A DNA stretch of 64,000 bases from Curtobacterium sp. MCBA15_001 (GCF_001864835.1 NZ_MJGI01000023.1:11673-75672), one strand, 5' to 3'; shown: positions 24,414 to 33,787, counted from the first letter of the stretch. Notes: generated from the sequence alone by a model not told the origin. Translations and numbers: made by a program.

Positions 24414-25639
24414 CCGGCATCGGCATCCACGACATCGCGGTCGCGACCGGGCACCACGTGCTCGAGCTCGACGACCTCGCGGTGCAGCTCGGGGTGGACC
24501 CCGCGAAGTACCACGTCGGCATCGGACAGGACGCCTTCAGCGTGCCGGCCCCGGACGAGGACATCGTCACGATGGGCGCCGCCGCGGCCAAGCAGGTCGT
24601 CGACCGGCACGGGGTGGAGGGCATCCGCACGGTGCTGTTCGCGACCGAGTCCGGCATCGACCAGTCCAAGGCGGCCGGGGTGTTCGTGCACGGGCTGCTC
24701 GGCCTGCCGCAGAACGTCCGCACGGTCGAGCTGAAGCAGGCCTGCTACGGCGGGACCGCCGCGCTGCAGCTCGCGCTCGGCATCGTCGCGCGGAACCCCG
24801 CCGAGCGCGTGCTCGTCATCGCCGCCGACGTCGCCCGGTACGACGTCGACACCGCCGCCGAGCCCACGCAGGGTGCCGGGGCCGTGGCGATCCTGGTGAG
24901 CGCCGACCCCGACCTGATCGAGATCGAGCCGGTCGCGGGGCTCTTCACCGCGGACGTCGACGACTTCTGGCGGCCGAACGACCGCTCGACCGCGCTGGTC
25001 GACGGCCGGCTGTCGGTCAGCGCCTACGTCGACGCGTTCATCGGCGCGTGGGACGACCTGGCGTCGCGCGGCGGTCCGGCGTACGACACGATCGACCGGT
25101 GGGTGCACCACCAGCCCTTCACCAAGATGGCGCTCAAGGCGCACCGGAAGCTCACGCAGCACGTCGGGGCCGACTTCGACGAGACCGAGCTCCGCACCGG
25201 CTTCACGTACAACCGGCAGGTCGGCAACACCTACACGGCCTCGCTCTGGATCGCGCTGGCCGCGGTGCTCGACCTGGACGACGACCTGGCGGGCAAGCGC
25301 ATCGGCATGTTCAGCTACGGCTCCGGCAGCGTCGGCGAGCTCGTGACCGGCGTCGTCCGACCCGACCACCAGCGCCACCGTCGGGTGGGTGCGGTCCGTG
25401 CCGACCTCGACGCGCGGGTCCGGCTCTCCGTGCCTGAGTACCGGGCCCTGCACGCCGCGGGTGCCGCGACGAGCGAGGACACCGAGCGACCGCGCGTGAC
25501 GGCGGCGCCGTTCCGGTTCAGCGGCGTGCTCGGCGGCGCACGGCACTACGAGGCGACGGCGGCAGCGACCGCGACGACAGCGACGGCGGCAGCGACCGCG
25601 ACGACAGCGACGGAGGCGGCGGGCACCGCGGGGGAGTAG
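24410..25639 (+). CDS. hmgS: HMG-CoA synthase with repetitive C-terminal tail
   Basis: A 409-residue thiolase-fold enzyme that condenses acetoacetyl-CoA and acetyl-CoA. The catalytic triad is visible: Glu80 (ATESGID), Cys112 (KQACYGGTAAL) and the His pair at 233-234 (WVHHQPFTKM). It starts within the HMGR stop (ATGA) and ends the operon. The final 25 residues are a low-complexity Ala/Thr tail encoded by an exact 27-bp tandem repeat, absent from typical family members and probably dispensable. Confidence 0.94.
   Translation: MTGIGIHDIAVATGHHVLELDDLAVQLGVDPAKYHVGIGQDAFSVPAPDEDIVTMGAAAAKQVVDRHGVEGIRTVLFATESGIDQSKAAGVFVHGLLGLPQNVRTVELKQACYGGTAALQLALGIVARNPAERVLVIAADVARYDVDTAAEPTQGAGAVAILVSADPDLIEIEPVAGLFTADVDDFWRPNDRSTALVDGRLSVSAYVDAFIGAWDDLASRGGPAYDTIDRWVHHQPFTKMALKAHRKLTQHVGADFDETELRTGFTYNRQVGNTYTASLWIALAAVLDLDDDLAGKRIGMFSYGSGSVGELVTGVVRPDHQRHRRVGAVRADLDARVRLSVPEYRALHAAGAATSEDTERPRVTAAPFRFSGVLGGARHYEATAAATATTATAAATATTATEAAGTAGE
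25553..25606 (+). repeat. 27-bp tandem repeat, two exact copies, in the hmgS 3' end
   Basis: Two identical 27-base units (25553-25579 and 25580-25606) are followed by a partial third. The unit length keeps frame, adding nine Ala/Thr residues per copy, so copy number could vary without inactivating the enzyme. Confidence 0.8.
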
Positions 25640-25647
25640 ACAGACCC

Positions 25648-26031
25648 ATGGGTCAGCTCATCTACTCCGGGCAGGCGCTCGACCTGCACATCGACGACCG
25701 TGCCCTGACGCACCTGCAGATCGTCATCGTCAACATGCTCCGCCGCGATCACCGCTTCGTGTTCTCGTGGAAGGACGACGCGCTGCACGGCGACGGTCGG
25801 TCGAGCATCTGGTTGCACCCGAACGTCAGCCTGCACTTCAAGTTCGCGGGCAGCCGGACGCCGTCGATCAACCGGTCGTGGCTCGAGGAGCTCTACGCCT
25901 CGGCGTCCTCCGGGGCCGGGCTGGTCCTGACGCCCGAGCCGAACGACACGAGCGTCGGCGAGGACTCCCCGTGGTCGCGCGCGGTCGCCCCGGGCGGGAC
26001 CGAGGACCTGCAACACGGGGCCGACGGCTAG
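25648..26031 (+). CDS. Small conserved actinobacterial protein (DUF7882-like)
   Basis: A 127-residue protein resembling small Microbacteriaceae proteins that start with MGxLxYxxxxxxxxIDDRALxHL and carry RRxxxFxFSW; here MGQLIYSGQALDLHIDDRALTHLQ is present as two adjacent pieces and FVFSWKDD follows. Databases often call relatives ATP-dependent DNA ligase, but there is no nucleotidyltransferase motif (no KxDG lysine), so I do not use that name. It lies 8 bases after hmgS and could be its last operon member. Function unknown. Confidence 0.72.
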   Translation: MGQLIYSGQALDLHIDDRALTHLQIVIVNMLRRDHRFVFSWKDDALHGDGRSSIWLHPNVSLHFKFAGSRTPSINRSWLEELYASASSGAGLVLTPEPNDTSVGEDSPWSRAVAPGGTEDLQHGADG

Positions 26032-26316
26032 CAGGAACGGACCGCCAGGTCGCGGACCGGTCGCGCCGCGGCGCTCCGACTCGTACAGCAGGACCAAGGA
26101 TTCCCAGTCAACGGGTACCCGCGAAGCGCGCAGATCGCGTACATTCATGAGGACCACTCCGCAGTACGGCTCCGTTCCCGGCTCAGGGCGCCGCGCGGAC
26201 ACGGGAATCCTGGATCAGGGGATTCTCACGGACTCGAGTGGTCAGGTCGCCGCCCCACCCGCGGATTCGGGTTCCAGACGGTGGGACGGCGACCACCCAT
26301 CCGGGTCAGGGCCGCG
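26032..26316. other. 285-bp gap between convergent genes with inverted repeats
   Basis: Less GC-rich than its surroundings. AGGATTCCC (26097-26105) and GGGAATCCT (26203-26211) are exact inverted copies about 100 bases apart, CGGGTACCCG (26112-26121) is a palindrome, and GAATCC/GGATTC (26205-26225) form a small hairpin. A minus-strand frame beginning at 26148 runs into the antisense of the gene at 25648 with poor codon bias, so I do not call it. The region probably holds terminators for both flanking genes. Confidence 0.4.
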
Positions 26317-28098
26317 TCAGTAGACGTCCCGCACGTAGCGCTTCGCCCGGCGCAGGTCCGCCAGGTACTCGGCCGCGTCGTCGTCGCCCTTCCCGCGCTG
26401 CTCGGCGATGACCGCCAACAACGCCGTCTCGACGTCCTTCGCCATCCGCGAGGCGTCACCGCACACCGTGAAGGTCGCGCCGTCCTCCAGCCACGCGTAC
26501 AGCTCGCGGGACTGCTCGCGCATGCGCGTCTGCACGTAGACCTTCTCGGCCTGATCGCGCGAGAACGCCAGGTCCAGGCGGGTCAGCACGCCCTGGTCCT
26601 GCAGTTGCTCGAGCTCGTCGCGGTAGACGAAGTCGGTGTCCCGGTGCTGGTCGCCGAAGAACAGCCAGTTCGCCCCCGTCGCCCCGCGGGCGGCCCGCTC
26701 GTGCAGGAAGCCCCGGAACGGCGCGATGCCCGTCCCCGGCCCGACCATGACGAGCGGCGCGTCGTCGGCCGGCACGCTGAAGGCGGCGTTCGGCTGCAGG
26801 TACACGCCGACCTGGTCCCCGACGGCCACGCGGTCCGCCAGGTGGGTGGACGCGACACCGGCGTGCCGGCGGTTGACGTCCCCGTACCGGACCGACGCCA
26901 CGGTCAGGTGGACGTGACCGGGGTGCGCGAGCGGGCTCGACGAGATCGAGTACTGCCGGGCCTGCAACGGACGGAGGAACGGCAGCAGCGCATCGAGTCC
27001 CGGCGCGTCCGTCCCGGCGTCACGGAGCAGGTCGAGGACGTCACGGCCCCAGAGCCACCGGTCCAGCTCGTGCTTGTCGCCGTGCGCGACGACCGCGGCC
27101 AGCTCGCTCGCCGGCGCGCGCTGCACCAGGTCCGCGATCAGGTCCTTCGACGGCGTCCGGACCTCGCGGTCCGTCCGGAGCAGCTCGCGCACGGTGCGTC
27201 CGTCGAACGTCTCGTCCCCGGTCGCAGCGAGGTGCGTCAGGAGCTCGTCGACCAGGCCGTCGTCGTTCTGGGGCACGACGGCCAGCGCGTCGCCCGCCGC
27301 GTACTGGATGCCGCTGTCGCCCAGGTCGAACTCGTAGTGCCGGATCTCCTTCGCGCTGCGCGGGCCGGAGAGCAGCCGGTTCGCGACCAGACGCGCCGGG
27401 TACGGGTTGCGCTTGGTCCACTGCGACCCCGGCCGGGAGGCCCGGCTCGTCCCCGCCACGTCGGCTGCGGTGGCACCCGTGGCCGCGGCGCCGCCGGGGG
27501 CGGACGCTCCGGTCGCCCCGACCGTGGTGGCGATCCGGTCGAGGACGGCGGCGGTCCACATCGCGGCGGGGTCCTCGAAGTCCACGTCGCAGTCGACGCG
27601 GTCGTGGACGCGGGTCGCGCCGAGCTGCTCGAAGCGGGTGTCGATGAGCTTGCCGGCCTGGCAGAACTCGTCGTAGCCGGTGTCGCCGAGCCCGAGCACC
27701 GCGTACTGCAGGCCCTCGAGCCGCGGCACGGTCGATGCCTGCACCGCGTCCCAGAACAGGGCGGCGTTGTCGGGCATCTCGCCCTCGCCGTACGTCGAGG
27801 TGACGACGAGGACGTGCGACATCGTGGCGAGCTGCTCGGGGGAGACGTCGTCGAGCGCGGTGGCACGGGCGCCGAGTCCGCGGGCCTTCGCACCCGAGAC
27901 CAACGCGTCGGCGAGGGACTCCGCGGTGCCGGTCTGGGTGCCGAACAGGACGTCGATCGTCGTCGTGGGAGCGGGCGCGGCGGTCTTCTTCCCCGCAGCG
28001 GCGATCCCGGCGATGAACCCGGCGAGCCAGGACTCCTGCGCGGCGGAGAACGGGGCGTCGACCGGGATCAGGGCGCCGGTCGGGGGCAGCAGGCTCAC
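26317..28098 (-). CDS. CysJ-like diflavin reductase coupled to glutamate synthase
   Basis: A 593-residue NADPH diflavin reductase. An FMN flavodoxin domain (about 47-190) carries FGTQTGTAE and STYGEGEMPDN; an Ala/Gly/Thr linker follows; the FAD domain (about 230-435) has RQYSISSS; the NADPH domain has GPGTGIAPFRGF and the C-terminal RDVY ending of sulfite reductase flavoproteins. By sequence it is CysJ-like, which normally feeds electrons to the CysI haemoprotein, but no cysI is in the window. Instead its GTG overlaps the stop of the glutamate synthase gene (GTGA). I infer it may supply electrons to that enzyme; it may equally serve a sulfite reductase encoded elsewhere. Confidence 0.88.
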   Translation of the reverse strand: MSLLPPTGALIPVDAPFSAAQESWLAGFIAGIAAAGKKTAAPAPTTTIDVLFGTQTGTAESLADALVSGAKARGLGARATALDDVSPEQLATMSHVLVVTSTYGEGEMPDNAALFWDAVQASTVPRLEGLQYAVLGLGDTGYDEFCQAGKLIDTRFEQLGATRVHDRVDCDVDFEDPAAMWTAAVLDRIATTVGATGASAPGGAAATGATAADVAGTSRASRPGSQWTKRNPYPARLVANRLLSGPRSAKEIRHYEFDLGDSGIQYAAGDALAVVPQNDDGLVDELLTHLAATGDETFDGRTVRELLRTDREVRTPSKDLIADLVQRAPASELAAVVAHGDKHELDRWLWGRDVLDLLRDAGTDAPGLDALLPFLRPLQARQYSISSSPLAHPGHVHLTVASVRYGDVNRRHAGVASTHLADRVAVGDQVGVYLQPNAAFSVPADDAPLVMVGPGTGIAPFRGFLHERAARGATGANWLFFGDQHRDTDFVYRDELEQLQDQGVLTRLDLAFSRDQAEKVYVQTRMREQSRELYAWLEDGATFTVCGDASRMAKDVETALLAVIAEQRGKGDDDAAEYLADLRRAKRYVRDVY

Positions 28099-31000
28099 GC
28101 GGACACCGCCTCGACCGGCGCCTGCGGGGCGCGCCGGGCGATGTCGTCGAGCGCCGCGGTCGCGAGCAGCTCGTCGAGGCGGGCCGCCCGCAGACGTCCG
28201 TCGTTCTTGGCGTTCTGGTGCATGATCCAACCGGTGGTGCCGGGTGCGTCCATGCTGCGGTTGTTCCGCTGCGTGAGCGCACGCTTGTGGTCGTCGAGGC
28301 GCTTGACCGCGATCAACGTCGCGAGCTCGTCGTCGCCGAAGCGGTCGAGGGTCCCGCGCAGGTACTTCACGACGCGCTGCTTGACGAAGAAGTCCTCGGT
28401 CAGGACCAGGTTCCGCACGGCCGCGGCGACGCGGGGGTCCGCCGGGTCGGTCGCACCGGGGACCCGCTCGAGCGCCAGGTCCTGGGCGACACCGAGCACC
28501 GTGTACGACGACAGGAGCGAGAACATGTCCGCGCCCTGGTCGCCGAGCGCCGGGGCCCGCCCGTCGAGCACCGTGCGGCGGTCGCGGTAGTCGGTCTTGA
28601 ACGCGCGGAGCTTGTCCGTCGCGGCCCCGGTCGCCAGTTCGTCGAGCAGCTCGGCGCGGGTGCTGGCGGCCGTGATCGCCTCGGCGTCCTGTGCGAGCAG
28701 GAGCGCGCGGGGCATGCCGACGTAGACGTGCGTCCGCGTGGCGGCCCAGTCGGCGAGCAGCCGTCCGGCGAGCGGCGATCCCGTCGCGTCGTGGTGCCAC
28801 TCGAGCAGCAGTCGTGCGGCGTCCTCGTGGAACGCGCCGTACGCGGTGTCCGTGAGCGGGAAGACCAGCAGCGAGTCGGTGCTGGCGCGCTCGGTGACCT
28901 GCCCGCTCGGGTCGTACTGGTACAGGAAGCCGCCGGACATGCCGTTGCCCAGGCCCTTGCCGAAGCCGCCCGTGTTGAACACCGCGCCGCCGGTCATGTA
29001 CTCGCAGCCGAAGTCGCCGAAGCCCTCGACCACCGCGGTGGCGCCGGAGTTCCGGACGGCGAACCGGTCGCCGGCCTCGCCCTCGACGAACGTGCGGCCG
29101 CCCGTCGCGCCGAACAGCGCGAAGTTGCCCACCAGGACGTTGCCGCCGCGTGCCGTGCTGCCGCCACCGGGCGCGCGCACGACGATCCGACCGCCGCTCT
29201 GGCTCTTGCCGAGGCCGTCGTTCGCGGTGCCGGTGTGCGTCAGCGTCACGCCGTCGTTCGTGAAGACGCCGTAGGACTGGCCCGCCGAGCCGCTCGTGTG
29301 GATCGTCACCGCGCCGTCGACCAGACGTCGGCGGCCACGGTCGTCGGTGCTGACCGCGGGGGCGTCCTGCACCGCCGCGGCGTCGAGCTCGTGGTTGAGG
29401 AGCCGCTCGAGGTCGATCCCGAGCTGCCCGCCGACGGACTTGTCGGCGTTGCCGAGCACCACGCCGTCGATCGTGACGCTGTGCTCGTGCCGGGTCAGCA
29501 GCGCCGTCCGGACCTGCTCGATCAGGGCGTCGTCGGTGCGGTAGTCCTTCTCCAGGTACTCCGGGTCGGTGACGACCTTCTCGGGCACCCGCGCGAGCAG
29601 GTTCCGCACGTCGAGCCGCCCGACGCTCGCCGGGTGGTCGAGCAGCTGCAGCAGGTCGGTGCGTCCGCGCGCCTCGCGCAGCGACCGCAGGCCGAGGCGG
29701 GCCAGGATCTGCCGGACGTCGTGGGCGATGTTGAGCAGGTACTGCGCGAGCGCGCGGGGGTCGCCCTCGAACGCCTCGGCGTTCGTGGTCAGGCCCGCCG
29801 GGCACTTCACGTTGCAGTTCTTCGCCATCACGCAGCCGAGCATCATCAGCGCGGTCGTGCCGAACTCGAACGAGTCGCCGCCGAGCAGCGCACTCGTGAC
29901 GACGTCCGACCCGGTCTGGTGGGCTCCGGAGCACCGCAGGGTGACCTTCTGGCGCAGGCCGTTCGCGACGAGGGCCTGGTGGACCTCGGCCACGCCGATC
30001 TCCGCCGAGCGCCCCGCGTACTTCAGGCTCGTGACCGCGGCGGCACCCGTGCCGCCGGTGTTCCCGGCGACGTTGATGACGTCGGCGCCGGCCTTCGCCA
30101 CGCCGACGGCGATGGTGCCGATGCCCTCCGACGAGACCAGCTTCACGACCACCCGGACACGGGCGGCCTTGCAGTCGTGGATCAGCTGCGCCAGGTCCTC
30201 GATCGAGTACGTGTCGTGGTGCGGCGGCGGCGAGATGAGCTCCACGCCCGGGGTGCCGCCACGTGCTGCGGCGATGTCGACCGTGACCTTCGGCGCGGGC
30301 AGCTGTCCGCCCTCGCCGGGCTTGGCGCCCTGGCCGATCTTGATCTCGAGCTCCTCGAGCATCGGGTCGGCCAGGTAGCCCGCCCAGATGCCGAACCGGC
30401 CGGACGCGAACTGCTTGATGCGCGAGCCGCGGATCGTGCCGTAGCGGGAGTGGTGCTCGCCGCCCTCGCCGGAGTTCGACATGCCGCCGACCATGTTCGT
30501 GCCGTGCGCAACGGCCTCGTGCGCGGTGGCGACGAGCGCGCCGTGGCTCATCGCCCCGGACGCCAGGGTCCGCGTGACCTCGTGCGCCGGCTGCACGTCG
30601 GCCAGGTCGACGCTCGCGGGAGCGCTCTCGAGCAGGGCCAGCAGCGCGACCGCCGAGCCGGTGGCGCGGAGCGTCACCTGGTCCGCGTCGACGGAGTCGA
30701 CGTCGACCTGACCGGGGAAGAGCAGGGCGAGGGCGTCCGCGAGGGCCGTGTGGCGCTCCGTGCCCAGCGACCCCGTGGACGTGAGCCGCAGGCGGAACCG
30801 CACCGGGCCTCCCGGCTGGGTGTCACCGGAACCGACGCGTGATCCGAGCAGGCCGCGCACCGTGACGCTGGTGTTGCCGGTGAGCGAGAACCGGCCGAGC
30901 TCGCGCGCGAAGTCCTCGGCGGTGTCGATGCCGGTGACGTCGGCGGGCAGCGCGAGCACGTCGCGGAGCGCGCTCGGGCGGCGGGACCGCTCGTCGTGCG

Positions 31001-33656
31001 TGGTCTGCAGGAACGTCCGGTAGCCGGGCGTGATGCGGAAGGCGTCGATCTCGGCGTCACTGAGCCGGTCGTACCCGGTGTTGCGGTAGGCGGCGTCGGT
31101 GATGCCGAACGCGTCGTCGAGCTGGCCGAGCGTCAGGAGCCGGAGGGCTTCGCTGTCGCCGGAGCGCTCGAAGGTGGGGCGCTCCTCGGTCATGCCGCCG
31201 AAGCCGCGGACGCTCGCGACGCCGAACGAGTGTCCCGCCCCGTCCGAGCGCTCCTTGAACAGGCCGAGCAGCGGCACCTGGGCGTCGTTCTGCACGCTCC
31301 GCGCCCGCTCGTGCCACTCGGTCGCGGCCTGGGCGATCCGGGCGAACCCGACCCCACCGACCGGGGCGTCCATGTGCGGGAAGACCGTCGCGAACAGGTC
31401 GTCGCGGGTGTCGAGGTAGTTCGGCTCGAAGAACTCGCCGCCGATGTAGCTCTCGGCGGTGCACAGCCCGACGCGGCCCATCGTCTTGGCGAGGGCCTTC
31501 TCGGCGGCCTTGCGGAAGCGCTTCAGGGCCTCGTCGGTGGCGGTCAGCTCGCCGGCCGGGGCCGGGGCGGCGGGGTACTGCTCCTCGGCGCGGAGCCTGG
31601 CGGACAGGCTGTAGACGGCCGACGCACCGAACCCGAGCGCGGTGGCGACGTGGTGCGAGGACGGCAGCTGCCCGCTCTCGGCGACGACCGAGACGCGCAG
31701 CCGGAGCCCGGTCTCGATGAGCCGCTGGTTGACGGCCGCGACCGCCAGGATCACCGGCAGGGCGGCGTGCGTGCTCGACACGCTGCGGTCGGTGACGACG
31801 GCGATGCCACCGCTGGTGCGGGCGAAACGCTCGACGGCGTCACTCAGTGCGGTCACGGCGTCGCGGACGGCGTCGGCGTTCGCCTGTTCGTCGCCGAGGA
31901 CCGGGACGTAGAGCATGTCGAAGCGCTCGAGCGGGACGATGGTCTGGTCACGCAGGCGCACCATGTCGAGGTGGCCGAGGATCGGCGACTGCACCACGAG
32001 CTGGCGGGAGGGGGTGCCCGTGCCCGTGCCGTCCGGCTTGCTCCCGAGGGCCACCCGCATGCTCATGCCGTCGGCTTCGCGGATGGAGTCCAGCGGCGGG
32101 TTCGTGACCTGGGCGAAGCGCTGCGAGAAGTACTTCGCCATGCCGCCCTCGGTGTCGCTCAGGGCGTTGATGGCGTTGCCGTAGCCCATCGCCGAGATCC
32201 GCTCCGACCCGTTCTGCAGCATCGGGTCGAGCATGAACCGGAAGCTCTCCTGGTTCAGCGACCACGCCACGTACCGGCCCTGCAGCGTCAGGTCGCCGTC
32301 GTAGCCGAGCGTGTTCGTCGTCCGGTCGTAGTCCGGTGCGGGCAGGTCGTCCAGGTCCACCCGAGCGGCCTCGAGCAGCGTGCCGTAGTCACGGCGGGCG
32401 GCGAGCATCGCCAGGACCTCGTCGGTGCGCATGAGCGTGCCCGTGCGGTGGTCGACGACGAGCATGCCGCCGGCCTCGATGCGGCCGCGGTGCGTGACCT
32501 CGTCGTCCGCGAACGTCACCTGGCCGGCCTCGGACGCCACGATGAGGTACTCGTCCGTCTGCACGGTGCGCAGCGGACGGAGTCCGAGTCGGTCCAGGCG
32601 GGCGCCGACCACGTCGCCGTCGCTGAAGATGACCGCTGCCGGGCCGTCGTTCTTCTCCTCGTACAGCGAGAAGTACTCGAGCATCGCGCGGACGTCGTCG
32701 GTCAGGGTCCGGTCGTTCTCCCACGCCGGCGGCATGAGCGACACCACGGCCTCGACGATCTCGAGGCCGTCGTCGAACACGCGGCTCTGCAGGATCTGGT
32801 CGAGCCGGCTGGAGTCCGACTGCCCGGGCGGCCGGACGATGCTGCGCGTGCGGGCCTGCGCGAGCGCCTCGTCGGAGAGCCGGTTCTTGCGGTCGGTGTT
32901 GAGCTCGCCGTTGTGCGCCATCAGGCGGAACGGCTGCGCCATCGTCGGGTGCGGTTCGGTGTTCGTCGAGAAGCGCGTGTGGAAGTACAGGGTGCGGACC
33001 GAGTGCCGTGGGTCGGCGAGGTCGGTGAAGTAGCCGATGACCTCGCTCGAGTTGAGGCGGCCCTTGAGCACCTGCGTCCGGGCGCTCAACGACAGCGGCG
33101 ACAGGGCGGCGTGCGGCAGGTGGCGCTCGGCGGCCTCGCCGTACGCGATCGACTCGATCGCCAGCAGGGCACGGTTCGCGGCGGCGTCCACCTCGGTGCG
33201 GGTCCAGTCCGACGGGGCGCGGAAGACCCACTGCACGATCGGCAGTTGGTACTGCTCGGCCTCGGGACGGGCGACGGTGTGGTCGACCGGGACGTCGCGG
33301 ACCAGCAGGAGCTCGAAGCCCTGGGCTGCCAGCTGCTCGGTGACGGTCTGCACGGCGCGGTCGCGCTCGCGCGTCTCGCTCGGGACGAAGCAGTTCGCGA
33401 CGCCGAAGTGGCCGCTGACCAGCTCGACACCGGTCAGGGCGCTGAAGAACTCCACCGACAGGTCGACACTGATCCCGGCGCCGTCACCGACACCCTCGGC
33501 CGACTTGCCACCGCGGTGCGGGATCGAGCACAGCGCCTCGTCGCCCTTGCGGATGACGTCGTGGCTCGGGGTGCCGTCCAGGCGCGTGATGAAGCCGACG
33601 CCGCAGTCGGAGGATTCGCGGGCAGGGTCGTAGAGACCGAAGGGGGAGGGGTTCAC
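28095..33656 (-). CDS. gltB: Glutamate synthase large subunit (GltB-like) with C-terminal extension
   Basis: A protein of 1853 residues from the GTG at 33656. The mature nucleophile Cys18 (SSDCGVGFI) opens a class II glutamine amidotransferase domain; central and FMN-binding synthase domains follow (GQGAKPGEGGQLPAPKV), then an iron-sulfur segment with Cys1275, Cys1281 and Cys1285, and a GxGxG beta-helix (about 1500-1600). The spacing C-x5-C-x3-C differs from the usual C-x5-C-x4-C. After the canonical end (about 1655) come roughly 200 extra helical residues, absent from ordinary GltB (about 1500). No gltD is present; a diflavin reductase overlaps the stop. A start at 33824 is open but its first 55 codons have poor GC bias and overlap a TATACC box, so I prefer 33656. 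Confidence 0.88.
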   Translation of the reverse strand: MNPSPFGLYDPARESSDCGVGFITRLDGTPSHDVIRKGDEALCSIPHRGGKSAEGVGDGAGISVDLSVEFFSALTGVELVSGHFGVANCFVPSETRERDRAVQTVTEQLAAQGFELLLVRDVPVDHTVARPEAEQYQLPIVQWVFRAPSDWTRTEVDAAANRALLAIESIAYGEAAERHLPHAALSPLSLSARTQVLKGRLNSSEVIGYFTDLADPRHSVRTLYFHTRFSTNTEPHPTMAQPFRLMAHNGELNTDRKNRLSDEALAQARTRSIVRPPGQSDSSRLDQILQSRVFDDGLEIVEAVVSLMPPAWENDRTLTDDVRAMLEYFSLYEEKNDGPAAVIFSDGDVVGARLDRLGLRPLRTVQTDEYLIVASEAGQVTFADDEVTHRGRIEAGGMLVVDHRTGTLMRTDEVLAMLAARRDYGTLLEAARVDLDDLPAPDYDRTTNTLGYDGDLTLQGRYVAWSLNQESFRFMLDPMLQNGSERISAMGYGNAINALSDTEGGMAKYFSQRFAQVTNPPLDSIREADGMSMRVALGSKPDGTGTGTPSRQLVVQSPILGHLDMVRLRDQTIVPLERFDMLYVPVLGDEQANADAVRDAVTALSDAVERFARTSGGIAVVTDRSVSSTHAALPVILAVAAVNQRLIETGLRLRVSVVAESGQLPSSHHVATALGFGASAVYSLSARLRAEEQYPAAPAPAGELTATDEALKRFRKAAEKALAKTMGRVGLCTAESYIGGEFFEPNYLDTRDDLFATVFPHMDAPVGGVGFARIAQAATEWHERARSVQNDAQVPLLGLFKERSDGAGHSFGVASVRGFGGMTEERPTFERSGDSEALRLLTLGQLDDAFGITDAAYRNTGYDRLSDAEIDAFRITPGYRTFLQTTHDERSRRPSALRDVLALPADVTGIDTAEDFARELGRFSLTGNTSVTVRGLLGSRVGSGDTQPGGPVRFRLRLTSTGSLGTERHTALADALALLFPGQVDVDSVDADQVTLRATGSAVALLALLESAPASVDLADVQPAHEVTRTLASGAMSHGALVATAHEAVAHGTNMVGGMSNSGEGGEHHSRYGTIRGSRIKQFASGRFGIWAGYLADPMLEELEIKIGQGAKPGEGGQLPAPKVTVDIAAARGGTPGVELISPPPHHDTYSIEDLAQLIHDCKAARVRVVVKLVSSEGIGTIAVGVAKAGADVINVAGNTGGTGAAAVTSLKYAGRSAEIGVAEVHQALVANGLRQKVTLRCSGAHQTGSDVVTSALLGGDSFEFGTTALMMLGCVMAKNCNVKCPAGLTTNAEAFEGDPRALAQYLLNIAHDVRQILARLGLRSLREARGRTDLLQLLDHPASVGRLDVRNLLARVPEKVVTDPEYLEKDYRTDDALIEQVRTALLTRHEHSVTIDGVVLGNADKSVGGQLGIDLERLLNHELDAAAVQDAPAVSTDDRGRRRLVDGAVTIHTSGSAGQSYGVFTNDGVTLTHTGTANDGLGKSQSGGRIVVRAPGGGSTARGGNVLVGNFALFGATGGRTFVEGEAGDRFAVRNSGATAVVEGFGDFGCEYMTGGAVFNTGGFGKGLGNGMSGGFLYQYDPSGQVTERASTDSLLVFPLTDTAYGAFHEDAARLLLEWHHDATGSPLAGRLLADWAATRTHVYVGMPRALLLAQDAEAITAASTRAELLDELATGAATDKLRAFKTDYRDRRTVLDGRAPALGDQGADMFSLLSSYTVLGVAQDLALERVPGATDPADPRVAAAVRNLVLTEDFFVKQRVVKYLRGTLDRFGDDELATLIAVKRLDDHKRALTQRNNRSMDAPGTTGWIMHQNAKNDGRLRAARLDELLATAALDDIARRAPQAPVEAVSA

Positions 33657-33787
33657 GAGCGGGTCCAGTTGGCGTGTGCCGGCAGCGGACGACGGAGGCT
33701 GCAACTCTGGAGCGCTCGCCGCGGGCGGACCGGTGGTGACGGCGTGGCCCTGTGGGGGTGTGGTGCGGTGAGGCGATGCTACGGCTT

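Noticed and set aside
25648-26031. Annotation as ATP-dependent DNA ligase
   Set aside because: No lysine nucleotidyl motif and far too small; the name is likely a propagated database error.
25546-26148. Minus-strand frame beginning MNVRDLRASRVPVDWESL
   Set aside because: It has a weak GGAGTG upstream but poor third-position GC and then runs fully antisense to the gene at 25648. A short remnant in 26032-26148 cannot be excluded.
26281-28590. Long plus-strand open frame antisense to the diflavin reductase
   Set aside because: Same artefact of GC-rich codon bias; no motifs, whereas the minus strand shows complete FMN, FAD and NADPH domains.
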